Below, in pieces: positions 26,201 to 36,600 of a stretch of 64,000 nt of DNA. The position numbers and the translations under genes were made by a program. The notes beneath the pieces were generated by a model. The model saw nothing but the letters and a program-made list of their open reading frames with translations. It did not search any database and had not been told where the DNA came from. The DNA comes from Epiperipatus broadwayi (taxonomy: Eukaryota > Onychophora > Udeonychophora > Euonychophora > Peripatidae). The DNA lies in assembly GCA_028023455.1 (NCBI GenBank), contig JAQFVV010001052.1, forward strand, positions 1 through 64,000. Direction: 5' to 3'. The stretch's first letter is position 1. The number at the start of each line of letters is the position of its first letter.

Positions 26201-28116
26201 TTAATATCAATGATAACTATAATGCATATCATACATATATAAAATAAAATAATAAAGTATAGTTAAATGGTAGAACCAAAAAAAGATAACATTTTATATT
26301 TTAAATAGGTTTATTAAACTAATAAAACATCTTACAAAAATGACATTAATTATATAGAATTAAAGATATGGAATCAATGCATGCAGGCATTACATAATAA
26401 ATAAGATTAAATTATTATAGCAATCTCATCTTAATACTTTTAAATTAGGTGTGTGTATATGTGTAGTTAATAGAAGTGTGCCTATATTTAATTAATATGG
26501 CAAATCCTATTCTCACATTATAGTCTGCTAATATTATGAGTGAATATTCTAGCCTAAGATAGATTACTCATTACAGCCTTTATATAGCTGCTATATATGT
26601 GTGTGTGTGAGCGAGTAAATAAGGTCCAAGATAAATGCAAGATTCAGCTTAGTAACCAAAGATTCAGGTTTCAGACTAATGCCCGAACAGACATTTTATA
26701 GAAGGAAAGAACTAGCTACTCTAGATTCATATATATATATTGTAGCCTTTGGTTTATTTCATCTATAAACTAATTGTAAGAAAAAGAAGTAATTGTAGGC
26801 AAAAAAAATTTTTTTAATGTAAGAAAAGTTAAAAAGTTTTATTTGAGAAATCATAACTATATGGCACCAAAAAGTAACATCTATAAAGATACAGTTTGTG
26901 TTTGTATAAAATATAGCTAGCATTATTTAATGCAGGGGGGATGATTGATTTTTTTTTGTACGCTGCTATAATAATTTACGAATATGATAATTGAGAAATA
27001 AATATTTATATGGCTAAGATAAAGTCTTTATGAATTGTAATATCTATTACTAAAAAGTTGGTGAGAATTGAAATTGAATTGGTTATCAGTGGCTTTAGTT
27101 GGACAGTTTCTTTTCAAGAGAATAGACTTAAGGTTATAGGAAATTATAATGGATATTTTATGTTCACAGGATCTGGATAAGCAGTTTTCTATTGAATGTT
27201 CTGCATATGTATGTGCGTGTGATACAGATATAATGGGTTTGATTTTTTTCTTTCCTTTATAGAAATTGGACATAATTTTCTATATTATTTCATGATAAGT
27301 GTGGAAAATGGAAAAATAAATGAATCTGTTCTAATTTATTATTTCTAGCTCAAAAATGTAAATCCAAATAAGAAATTATTTAAATAATTAAAGGATTATA
27401 GCATTAAATGATTTGGAACAGAATAAAAACATAACTTAAGAAGAAAATATATATTCGCATTGTGGGAACTGCATCATGTTATGAACTAAGGACAAAGTTC
27501 GGATATACAAGAGGACAATTGAATTTTCAGTGAAATTTTCATCACAGAATGTTCTAAAGTGAAGCCAATAACTTTTCCATGCCACACATCTTTTTATTAT
27601 TTAATAAGCGTCTATGGCCACTTATATGTATTATTTTTCATATTACTTTTATCATTATTTTGCTGCTGGTCGATTAAACGTCAGTTATTAGTCAAATTGT
27701 TTGTGTAATATTTATTTCTGTTTATCTGTTGATCTTTATCACGATTGTAGAGTGGTGTCAATATACAGCAGTAATATTAATAAATATTTATACAGTTTAG
27801 AATAAAAGATAAAGAAAAAAATATTCTCTTGTGCAACAGTTGAATCTAATATACTAGTCCAAGAGAAGTGGCTCCAAATGATATATAGTACAATAAATAT
27901 TTTTAAATATTTGATAGACTTAGTTTAAATAGTTTCTTGTTAAGCCGCGAGATGACAGTATGTATCAGACAAGGCAATATTTTTTAAAACTGAATCCAAA
28001 AAAAAAAAAAATTCCTTTTACTTGAAAAAATAATCAATTTTACAAATATGAATGGTTTAATGTTTTTATACTGTTTTAAAATACATGTGAGATTTTTTAT
28101 TGGTTTTAAATTACAG
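26201..28116. other. Unrecognised AT-rich DNA
   Basis: It contains TG/GT microsatellite stretches near 26590-26612 and no recognisable gene. The minus frame at 27028-27273 has no domain. Confidence 0.45.
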
Positions 28117-28230
28117 TATTATATTATTAAAACAGGCAAAACTACCTATACGTATGCCACACACAGCAAGCTAGAGTAATCAATGGATGCCAGAAGGTTT
28201 GTGCATAAAATCTCCATCTAGTGCCTACTC

Positions 28231-28289
28231 ATCCAATATCCCCAGACTAGTTTCTGGCTTGTGGCCTTCGTCAGTGAGGAGCCTTGGAT
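28231..28289 (-). ncRNA. Type I hammerhead ribozyme (family 2)
   Basis: On the minus strand: outer stem I AUCCAA pairs with UUGGAU; inner stem I UCCUCA pairs with UGGGGA. The core reads CUGACGA, stem II GGC-CACAA-GCC, then GAA. Helix III ACUAGU is self-complementary, followed by the cleavage-site C. The pair next to the core in stem II is A-A, which may weaken activity. Predicted cleavage is after the C of GUC. Confidence 0.85.
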
Positions 28290-28584
28290 CTGAGAGCACT
28301 GCATCTAGATCTTAGGATCTAATGCAACCCTCCAGCAAACACCTTTTATCTCCATTTAACTACAAAACTATGAGTCTTAAATTGAAAAAACACCTTAATG
28401 TTTCCAATTCAAGCCCATCAGCTTATATAGTTATATGGGTCTGAACCCAGTTCAGTTCCCATACATTTTGGTGTCTTTTGTTCTTTAATAACCATAGCCA
28501 CCAATATCCTATTAGGCAGGATTGGTTTTAAGCCAATAAACATCACATGACCACTATCTCTTATGCTTGTGTATAACTGTTGTT

Positions 28585-28707
28585 AAAACAGGAAAAACTC
28601 ACTATATGTATGCCACACACAGCAAGCTAGAGTAATCAATGGATGCCAGAAGGCTTGTGCATAAAATCTCCATCTAGTGCCTACTCATCCAATATCCCCA
28701 GTCTAGT
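28585..28707 (-). repeat. Truncated family 2 unit at the central junction
   Basis: The unit end (AACAGGAAAAACTCACTATA onward) is followed by only the 3' half of the hammerhead, stopping within the ACUAG helix III region. The sequence then switches to the right arm (ACAACATGTTATACACAAGC). This is the 5'-to-5' junction of the inverted array. Confidence 0.7.
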
Positions 28708-29001
28708 TATACAACATGTTATACACAAGCATAAGAGAGTGGTCATGTGATGTTTATTGGCTTAAAACCAATCCTGCCTAATAGGATATTGGTGGCTATG
28801 GTTATTAAAGAACCAAAGACACCAAAATGTATAGGAACTGAACTGGGTTCAGACCTATATAACTATATAAGCTGATGGGCTTGAATTGGAAACATTAAGG
28901 TGTTTTCAGTTTAAGACTCATAGTTTTGTAGTTAAATGGAGATAAAAGGTGGTTGCTGGAGGGTTGCATTAGATTTTAAAATCTAGATGCAATGCTCTCA
29001 G

Positions 29002-29060
29002 ATCCAAGGCTCCTCACTGACGAAGGCCACAAGCCAGAAACCAGTCTGGTGATATTGGAT
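29002..29060 (+). ncRNA. Type I hammerhead ribozyme (family 2, slightly mutated)
   Basis: Same fold as the minus-strand copy at 28231: AUCCAA/UUGGAU outer stem, CUGACGA core, GGC/GCC stem II, GAA. Helix III reads ACCAGU, so it is no longer a palindrome, and inner stem I has a GGUGA substitution. Activity is probably reduced. Confidence 0.8.
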
Positions 29061-29813
29061 GAGTAGGCACTAGATGGGGATTATATGCACAAGCCTTCTG
29101 GCATCCATTGATTACTCTAGCTTGCTGTGGGTGGCATATATATAGTGAGTTTTGCCTGTTTTAACTACAGTTATACACAAGCATAAGAGATGGTGGTCAT
29201 GTGATGTTTATTGGCTTTATTATATTATTAATATTGATGGGACTGTCAAATAATCATCTGAATATTTTTGTTGATTATAAGAATAGCATTTCTGATTATT
29301 CATAAAATTTCCAGTTTATTGTGCGAGAATAATATATGATTATAACAAATGAACACATAACAAATTTTGAATTTTAAAAGAAAATATTGACAAAGACATT
29401 ATAAGTAAAGATGTATAATAAAAAAAATTTAATGAAAATCACAAAATGTAAAAATCAAAGTAGATATGTTGATTTCACTAAAAAATTTGATGAGGGGAGG
29501 AGTCTGGACATAGGTTTACTGTCAGTCAGCTCTGTCTGGTTAAGTACAGTAGTCTATGGAGGGATAAACCATATAATATTCTTGCATTGATTCTCATTTT
29601 TAAAAAAGTAAAAACGAAAAATCTCAAATTATTATTTTGTTCATTAATTACAATAAAAATATATAATAATTAAATAAGGATATGATCTTATTATAAATAT
29701 TAGATTGGGAACATCCAATTGTAAAATAAAATGTCTTATATTAAAATAAATATTAATGATAAAATTACATATTAATATGACTGTAGAAGAATAAAAATTA
29801 ATATTAGAATTAG

Positions 29814-30049
29814 TTAACAAAATGAACCACTAAACATCACATGATCACTATTTATTATGCTTGCTCATAACTGTTATTAAAACAGGCAAAACTCTTAATA
29901 CAGTAGTGCCACTTAGTGCAAGCCAGAGTAATCAATGGGTGCCAGAAGGTATGCATAAAATCCTTATCTAAGTATCCATTGATTACTCTGGCTTGCACTG
30001 AGTGGCACTACTGGGTGGAGAGTTTTGCCTGTTTTATTAACAAAATGAA
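29814..30049. mobile_element. Minimal family 2 insertion (no ribozyme)
   Basis: A 210-bp insertion (29827-30036) lies between two perfect copies of TTAACAAAATGAA (29814-29826 and 30037-30049). It consists of two inverted arms made only of the distal end of the family 2 unit (AAAACAGGCAAAACTC, GCAAGCCAGAGTAATC). The hammerhead and unit body are missing. This is what 5' truncation of both arms would produce. Confidence 0.85.
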
Positions 30050-32229
30050 ATGATTAAATACTTCAAATAAAGATTAAGATTCTCTATTTGCTTTAATACT
30101 GTAAGGGTATTGTAAAATTCAAAGAGTTATAGGTACCTTACGATGAGTACTTTTTGGGAATTTACTTCATAGTAATCCTATTTAAGCATTTCAATCAGTC
30201 ATGAATAAGTTGGTGGTATTTATAATTGTGCTGCAAATATACACGTATAAACCCATTATTTCTTAAAACATATTTACCTCAATGCAACCTCCTTAAATAA
30301 ATAATTTGCTTGCCGTGCCGTTTGTTAGAAATAAAATATAGAGAAAATAGAATGCTTGGGGGGAGGAGGCCAGGTGTAAACATAGATGGTCCTTAGGAAA
30401 ATGATAGCCAACATTTTTTTTGTATATAATCTTTTTGTAAAGTTACTAACCGAATATTTTTATAAATGTCTTCGTTAATCGTGTACCGTAATTACTAACC
30501 CTAAGTAAAATATTTTTTTTTGTTTATTTTTTTTAAGCAAGTTTACTGATATGTAGTGGGCACATATGCTGTTACATTGTTTTTTAAAATTAAACATGAA
30601 AAAAAGAAAAGTTCGCAAATAAAAAACTTCTTTTTTTTTTAAGAATTAAAAATTGAAATTAAATATCATCTAAACTCTTAATATATATATAAAATTGCAC
30701 AAATGAGAAATTAAAAAAAACTTTATTAAAAAAAAGAAAAAGTTTTAAAACTAAGTTTTCAATGAAAACTTAAAAAGATTTAGAGATAAAAATATATCTT
30801 TAAGTTTGGAAAACAAATTAAGTAATGCTATTGAAAAATGGAAATGATTATTTTAATTAGTCCAAGTGAACTAGCCCTTGGGCATTTCAAAATGTATAAG
30901 CAACGGTCAGATAGGAGAAAACAATAGAAACTAATAGCAAATAAAAAGAAATCCCTTAGGAATCAATCCTCAACGAAAGGGTCATCATCATCATGACGTA
31001 ATGTTGAGTTAATCTGCAAAATTAATATAAAAGGAAAGGTTTGGAAATAAAAGATAAAAAATTATTATTAAGAGAGGACAGATATGTGTTAAGTCGGAGA
31101 GAGTTGGAGGAGAAGGGATTGAAAGAGGCACTTTCAATTCCTTCAGTTCAAAAAAATGAAACATCGTTTTCCGATATTGCAGACCACAGGACATAAAGGC
31201 CCAGAAGAAGACCATCAACCATAAAGGACCAATGGTTAACTGCACACTGATCTCATGACTTTGTGGGAATTAACACCTTCCATTACAAGAAATTAGAGAC
31301 TATGGTCATTTTTCAAAACAGTAAGACATATATAATTAATGAACATTTCTAAACAAAAAGAACTCTAAATGCTAAACTTTTCAATATTTTAAATAGAAAA
31401 ATTTCCTATCTGACTAAATTATTTATTTTTTTATTGAATGTATTTTTTTTTGTTTAAATCATTTCCATTTCTTTTGTTCCTTTTAAGTTTTATTATGATT
31501 TCTTTTCTTTTAAATAGCTTATATAAATGTTAAACTTAAGTCAGGCCTGAATGGCTATATAGATTTGTAAAGTTATATTAGTTAGGGGAGGGTAATCTTA
31601 GGTTATTTGTTTCATAGTTAAATTAGGTCAATGGATTGGATATATTGGTGTAATTAGTAGATGTAGTATGAGGTTCGCTACATGCAGGATCTCCATTATA
31701 TACCGCACATCCTCTGTTTTCCTATGGAAGGGGATAGTAAGATGAAACACAGTCCCTTCCTATGGAGTTTTTTTATTGTTCTTGCTGACAGAAGTAGCAT
31801 TCCTGTTTGGTTGAGAGTCAATTTCTTCTCTAACCATACTGTTCAGATGTATATTTCTGACAGTATGGTATTTGTGCTGTCGTATTCATACTGCATTGAA
31901 TACATCAATATATCAGATGGATTGATGTTGGTTTGGCTGCAAACTTTTGGCCCAAGGTTAAATCAGGGATAGAATATTTTCTTTTCAAATGTGATCTATG
32001 TAGTCTATTCATACTCAACACTCTTAAAATATTAAACTCATCTGTGCGAACTTAGAAAATAAAAGTTTAAACGTAAATTAAATTCTAAAAACAAAGTTAA
32101 AATGTGAGTGAAATTTTAAAGTAAAGTTCTAATGTTTTATAAAAAGAAAAATTTTAAAGTAAAAGTGATTCTAAAATGATTTAAAATTTTATATATGTGC
32201 ATTTAATAAATGTTTGTGTGTTAAAAAAA

Positions 32230-32358
32230 TTATAATGGTCAGGGAGAGGGTGATCAAATCGTATCTGCACTACAAGGGTGCCATCTACGCATTTGAACCT
32301 AGAAATTTTATGTAATAGACAGATATGTGCTGATCACCCTCTCCCTGACCGTTATAAT
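32230..32358 (+). repeat. 128-bp repeat with terminal inverted ends, left copy
   Basis: Starts TTATAATGGTCAGGGAGAGG and ends with CTCCCTGACCGTTATAAT. It is the inverted copy of 32380-32508, and the two face each other across the primer-binding-site sequence. Confidence 0.75.
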
Positions 32359-32359
32359 T

Positions 32360-32378
32360 GGCTCCACATTGGGCGCCA
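32360..32378 (-). promoter_or_regulatory. Likely tRNA-Lys primer binding site
   Basis: The minus strand reads TGGCGCCCAATGTGGAGCC. This differs at two sites from the 18-nt PBS complementary to animal tRNA-Lys1,2 3' ends (TGGCGCCCAACGTGGGGC). The homologous site at 56371-56386 keeps CCCAACG. Together the two decayed copies point to a canonical site. Confidence 0.55.
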
Positions 32379-32379
32379 T

Positions 32380-32508
32380 TTATAATGGTCAGGAAGAGGG
32401 TGATCAGTGTGCATCTGCCTACTATATAAATATTCTAGGTTCATATGCCTAGATGACACCCTTGTAGTGCAGATACGGCTTGATCACCCTCTCCTCGACC
32501 ATTATAAT
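32380..32508 (-). repeat. 128-bp repeat with terminal inverted ends, right copy
   Basis: Reverse complement of 32230-32358 with scattered differences. A part (CTAGGTTC, CCTAG, GCACCC, GACCATTAT) is also found at about 56794-56865. It may be an LTR edge or a small nested foldback element. Confidence 0.65.
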
Positions 32509-32904
32509 ATGATTATTTATTCAGTATCAAAAAAAGGCAGAAAGAAAATTAAAAAATTAAATAATAATATTTATTTGATTGTGGTCAGGGGCCACCTAGG
32601 TCTTTTATCACTTTCTATGTGGCACACTTAATTTGTGATTTATTCTCTCCAAAACCAAGCTTCTCATTAAAGTTTGTAATTTCTTTGTGTCACTTGTTAC
32701 ATAAAATTTATATAAATATATTTTAAAATAATTTTATTTTGGCAAACTTTTTATTAAATAAAACGTTTGTGATTTTTTTTTTTACTAATGCTGATTTAAG
32801 ATAAGCAATATCTCATGAGACACAGTGCTGGGAAAAGGTTGCCTATACTTCAATCAAAGTATGAGAAATGACTTACTTTTCTGATTCCATTTAAAATAAA
32901 CTCT

Positions 32905-33090
32905 TAACATTAGTTGTATTTGTATATTGGACTATTTCCAGAGTATTTAATGTCTTTAGAAAAATTTAATTTTTTTATTTAAATATTTCAAATACATTCA
33001 ACTGTTAGTAGCAGCATACAGGTTAGTATAAGCACAAAGTTTTGAGGGGTATTATTTTCCCCTCTTAGGAAAAAGTGGAGAAATCGGAAG
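32905..33090 (-). repeat. SINE-like repeat tail, minus orientation
   Basis: The minus strand gives CTAAGAGGGG, AATAATACCCCTC, AAAACTTTGTGC, ACTAACCTGTATGCTGC, then AACAGTTGAATG and TTTTTCTAAAGACATT. It is the inverted match of 33240-33400, so two SINE-like copies face each other here. Confidence 0.75.
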
Positions 33091-33124
33091 ATCTAGAAGG
33101 AAGTATATGAATTTCTACTGACTT

Positions 33125-33470
33125 TTGCCTTTGGCAGGATGGCTTAATTGGTTAGAGCATTGCTCTAAAATCCTATACTCAAGAATATAAGAATCCAAAT
33201 TCAAATCCCATGCTAATACTGTCACTAATCAGGCTAGCAATATCTGAAGATGAAAGGAGAATAATACCTCCTGAAATGTTGTGCATATATTAACCTGTGT
33301 GCTACTATTAACAGTTGAATGTATTTGGAATATTTAAATAGTTACATTTTTCTAAAGACATTCAATACTCATATTAGATTATAGAAATAGTCCAATATAT
33401 AAATATAATTAAAATACCATTATCACAAACCTTCAGAAAAACTCTAAAAATTTTAAAAATATTATAAGGC
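33125..33470 (+). repeat. tRNA-derived SINE with conserved tail
   Basis: The head has a polymerase III A box, TGGCTTAATTGG (33140-33151), which fits TRGYNNARNNGG exactly. After about 46 nt there is a decayed B box, AATTCAAATCC (33198-33208). The tRNA-unrelated part follows (GCTAGCAATATCTGAAGATG, CCTCCTGAAATGTTGTGC, TAACCTGTGTGCTACT). It ends in TTTTTCTAAAGACATTCAAT and a CTTCAGAAAAAC block. The family also occurs at 6541, 20225 and 32905. Confidence 0.75.
33255..33295 (+). other. Hammerhead-like motif in the SINE tail (decayed)
   Basis: CUGAAGAUGA is followed by AGGAG...CCUCCU, which can pair, then GAAAU. The copies at 20225 (CUGAAGAGGGG, AAAC) and 32905 (CUAAGAGGGG...CCCCUC, AAAAC) keep the same plan. 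The likely ancestor is CUGAAGA, a GGGG/CCCC stem, then GAAAC. Stem I is not convincing, so the ribozyme call is tentative. Confidence 0.35.
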
Positions 33471-33504
33471 TTTTATTATTATACTAACTATAAAATTATC
33501 ATTA

Positions 33505-33645
33505 ACTGCCTCTTTTACTTTCCCACCCTTTCTCTCTTTCTAGAATTAACCATTACTTTTCTTTCTCCATCATTCTTTATCTCTTTCTCCATTTTTTCTT
33601 ATCCTTCTCCCTTTCTTTCTCTCTCCTCCATTTTTTCCTTCTTAA
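33505..33645. repeat. Polypyrimidine tract
   Basis: About 140 bases made mostly of C and T on the plus strand, with many TTTCTC and CTTTCT runs and a few A/G breaks. Nothing coding. Confidence 0.75.
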
Positions 33646-36600
33646 TCTTTTAATAATAATATAAAATTAAGAAGCAAATAAAATATTCCTTGTTGAATTG
33701 ATTTCTATTTACTTATTATACTTATTATGTTACTTTATGGATGTATCTATCATGTGCTGAGATAGTACATTAAGAAACCAAAACAGCTTATACACTAGCA
33801 CAAATCTTGCTAAAATAAATATATAATTGCAAAATCTAATTAGTATGTTTAATTTATATGCTATTTTTATCACCCAAATAAACATAAGTTTATATTTCAC
33901 AAAAACAGTTTACATTATATTTGGCTATTTCTTATTTATTATATAATATTTACTTTATAAATATTAAAACTATATTTAAAATGTAATCAATTTGTTTAAA
34001 CATATTTTATATTTGTATTCTTAGTAATTAAATATATAAACTTTCATTGATATTATCCAGAAATATTTATGCACCTGAAACTTATTTTTCTCTGGTAATA
34101 TGTATAATGAGACAAATAAACATACTTTTATTTAAATTAAATAATAATAGTCACTAATAGATATTATTTACAATTTACTTCAACCCCTTTTTGTAATGAG
34201 ATATATTTGTACCCTAATCAAATATATGTATACCTAATATAAAGGATTTATAAAAATAAATAAAATTCTTAGGAAACTTTTCTGTTTTATTTTCAAGGAA
34301 TGCCTATCAAATTGCAACTTGCCATCAAAAGCACAATATTTTTTTTACAACAAAAATTTTATAATCCACTTATATATTTTATATAAACAAAAAAATATAT
34401 AATTTACAGTTCAAAATCTTCTATACATTCAGCTGAAAATCTCACACTTTCTGTTGTGCATCAACATTATATGTAATCCATACTTATTCCAAGTTTTTCA
34501 ATTTCCATTAAAATTATCAATTTTGATTATCTGTTTTTTTTTGAAATATTCCATACTCAGCATTTTACAGTGTTTAATCAAGGTCTCATTTACATAATAG
34601 CAATAGTAGTTTTAATTTCTTCAAAATATTCTTATGAAGTTATATCACAGCACTCAACCCTGATATAACACTATTTATCACAATGAGATGATTTTATGTG
34701 ATGTTATTATATTTAGATTCTCAAAAGACTATGAAGTCTTCTGAGTGGACATTTTATGAATTTATCCAATATTTATTTTAAGTTTCAAATAAAATTATAT
34801 ATATATTGTAACCTTTTAATTGGTTCATTCTACAAATTGAGTATATAAAAATGTATATTGATAGTCCAAAATTTTACATTTTAGAAATATAACTTGCACA
34901 AATATTTTAATACATGACATTTAAGAGAAAATTTAAAGGGAACAAGAAATGCACTTTTTATATATATATTTTTAAAATAGAAGTTACTATTAGAAGAAAT
35001 TCCATCTTAGTATTATAGGTTACAGTGATCCTTTTAAAAAATGAGTCGGTCAGTTTCTGCACTGTATTTTGATAAATAATATTAGTAAAATAATTTATTT
35101 ATTATCAAATAATTTTTTTTTTTAAAAAAAATTGTAATGGCAATAATATTCAGGAATAAAGTATTATTAAAATATTTTCATGAAACTAAGTAAGGATAAT
35201 GTATTTTAAATTTTAATTAAAAGTTGTTTAAATTTTATCAGTTTCAAAAATATTTATTGATTTTTTTAGGTGTTTTGTTAAATTTTAGACAGAAATTTAA
35301 ATATTTAAAAAAAAACTGATAAACAATTTTCAAATTATTGACCAATGACATTTAAGTGATTGGTTTTTATATCATACTGTTGGGGAGATAGCAGATGAAC
35401 TTGAAGGAGGGAAAAAAGAAAATTATAAAAGAAAAGTGAACCATTGTTTCATGTAAAAAAAATGTAAAAACTTATCAAATTTAAGTTATTTTATTTGTAT
35501 AAATCGTTAAATAATATGTTGTGATAAAATTAATATGTATTTTAAAAATTAGAGAATAAATTAAATTAGTTTCTTTACCTACACAACAAATTGCAGTCTG
35601 AAAATTCAATTTACAATTATTATTGAAGGGAAAAGTGCAAGAATATATTATTATTAATGGAAAAATCATGAAGGACAAGGATACCCCATTTCAATTAATT
35701 AAGAGGTGTAAATTCAGTCACATAGGAAAATACTTTTGATTCATCTCTGTTTTGCTAATTAACTTAATTGATAGATTAATTATAAAGAGAAATAAAACAA
35801 ATATTCAAAGCATTAATTTTTGTAGTCTAAAGAAAATAATTTACAGAACTTCAACATAGTTTATGATGTAAATTAAAAGTTAAAAGAAATTCATTATTTT
35901 TGTTAATCAAAGAAACTTGTATTATTCAAGTTAACCTTACAAAATTAATATTAAAGGAATAGACATTTGTAAAATATTTTAGAATGGGAAAAGAATATTA
36001 ATTAAACAAATATGACAGTAAATGCTTATTATCAATTATTTTAAATGGAAGCTTATGAAGGAAGAATATTTTTGTTAAGCCATTGTAATTTTTTATTGTA
36101 TTAGAAAATATTAAAAGGATGTAAATTTAGTAAAAAAAAGAGCTATGAATTTCAGGTAGACTAAATAATGATAAAAGATTATATTACTGGGCTTTTATCC
36201 TAAATGAACATATTTATGTTATCTTCAAAAAGGAAAAAAAAATTATATGAAATACAGTGATGAAAACATTTAAGTGAAAATTACTTATTAATTACTGCTG
36301 CGAATAATTAAAAATCATAATGAGGAAACCAATATTTAGCTATGTGTTAACTTGATTGCTTGACTACATCTTTCATAAACTTTTATGATATGTATATGTA
36401 GTTAAGATTCAAACTTGTTTAAATATGATAAATCACTCAAAGAAGGATTGAACTTTTCAAGAGTTTATCCTGTTATCATTATTTAGGATTTTAGAGTGTT
36501 TTGTATAGGATCTTGGGAACCACTAATCAACAAAAAAGATAAGAGTAATAACTTTCAAGGAAGTGTTGAATATTAATGCAGAGCAAGGAAGAATGAAAAA

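Larger units (their letters stand above)
28117..29231. mobile_element. Family 2 hammerhead retroelement, inverted array
   Basis: A 1087-bp insertion (28131-29217) lies between two perfect copies of TATTATATTATTAA (28117-28130 and 29218-29231). The left arm has one full ~455-bp unit on the minus strand plus a partial unit ending at about 28707. The right arm has one unit on the plus strand plus a short start of the next, ending with TGATGTTTATTGGC. Each full unit carries one hammerhead ribozyme. The unit body includes a CTGAAC...GTTCAG hairpin. There is no ORF. The layout matches non-autonomous retrozyme-like elements. Confidence 0.85.
30841..32520 (-). mobile_element. LTR-retrotransposon-like fragment, copy 1
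   Basis: Homologous, in order and in the same orientation, to 55165-56870. Shared blocks include GCCCTTGGGCAT with TCAGATA (30883-30915 / 55212-55235) and AAGTCATCAT-like text. GGCCCAAGGTTAAA against GGCTTAAGGTTAAA with CATCTGTGC follows, then CTAGGTTC with GACCATTAT. A tRNA-Lys-type primer binding site on the minus strand (32360-32378) suggests the element runs right to left. No intact gag or pol was recognised. The minus frame at 31009-31245 has no identifiable domain. Confidence 0.55.

Noticed and set aside
33140-33210. A functional tRNA gene
   Set aside because: The A box is good, but the B box is decayed and no acceptor stem closes; a tRNA-derived SINE head fits better.
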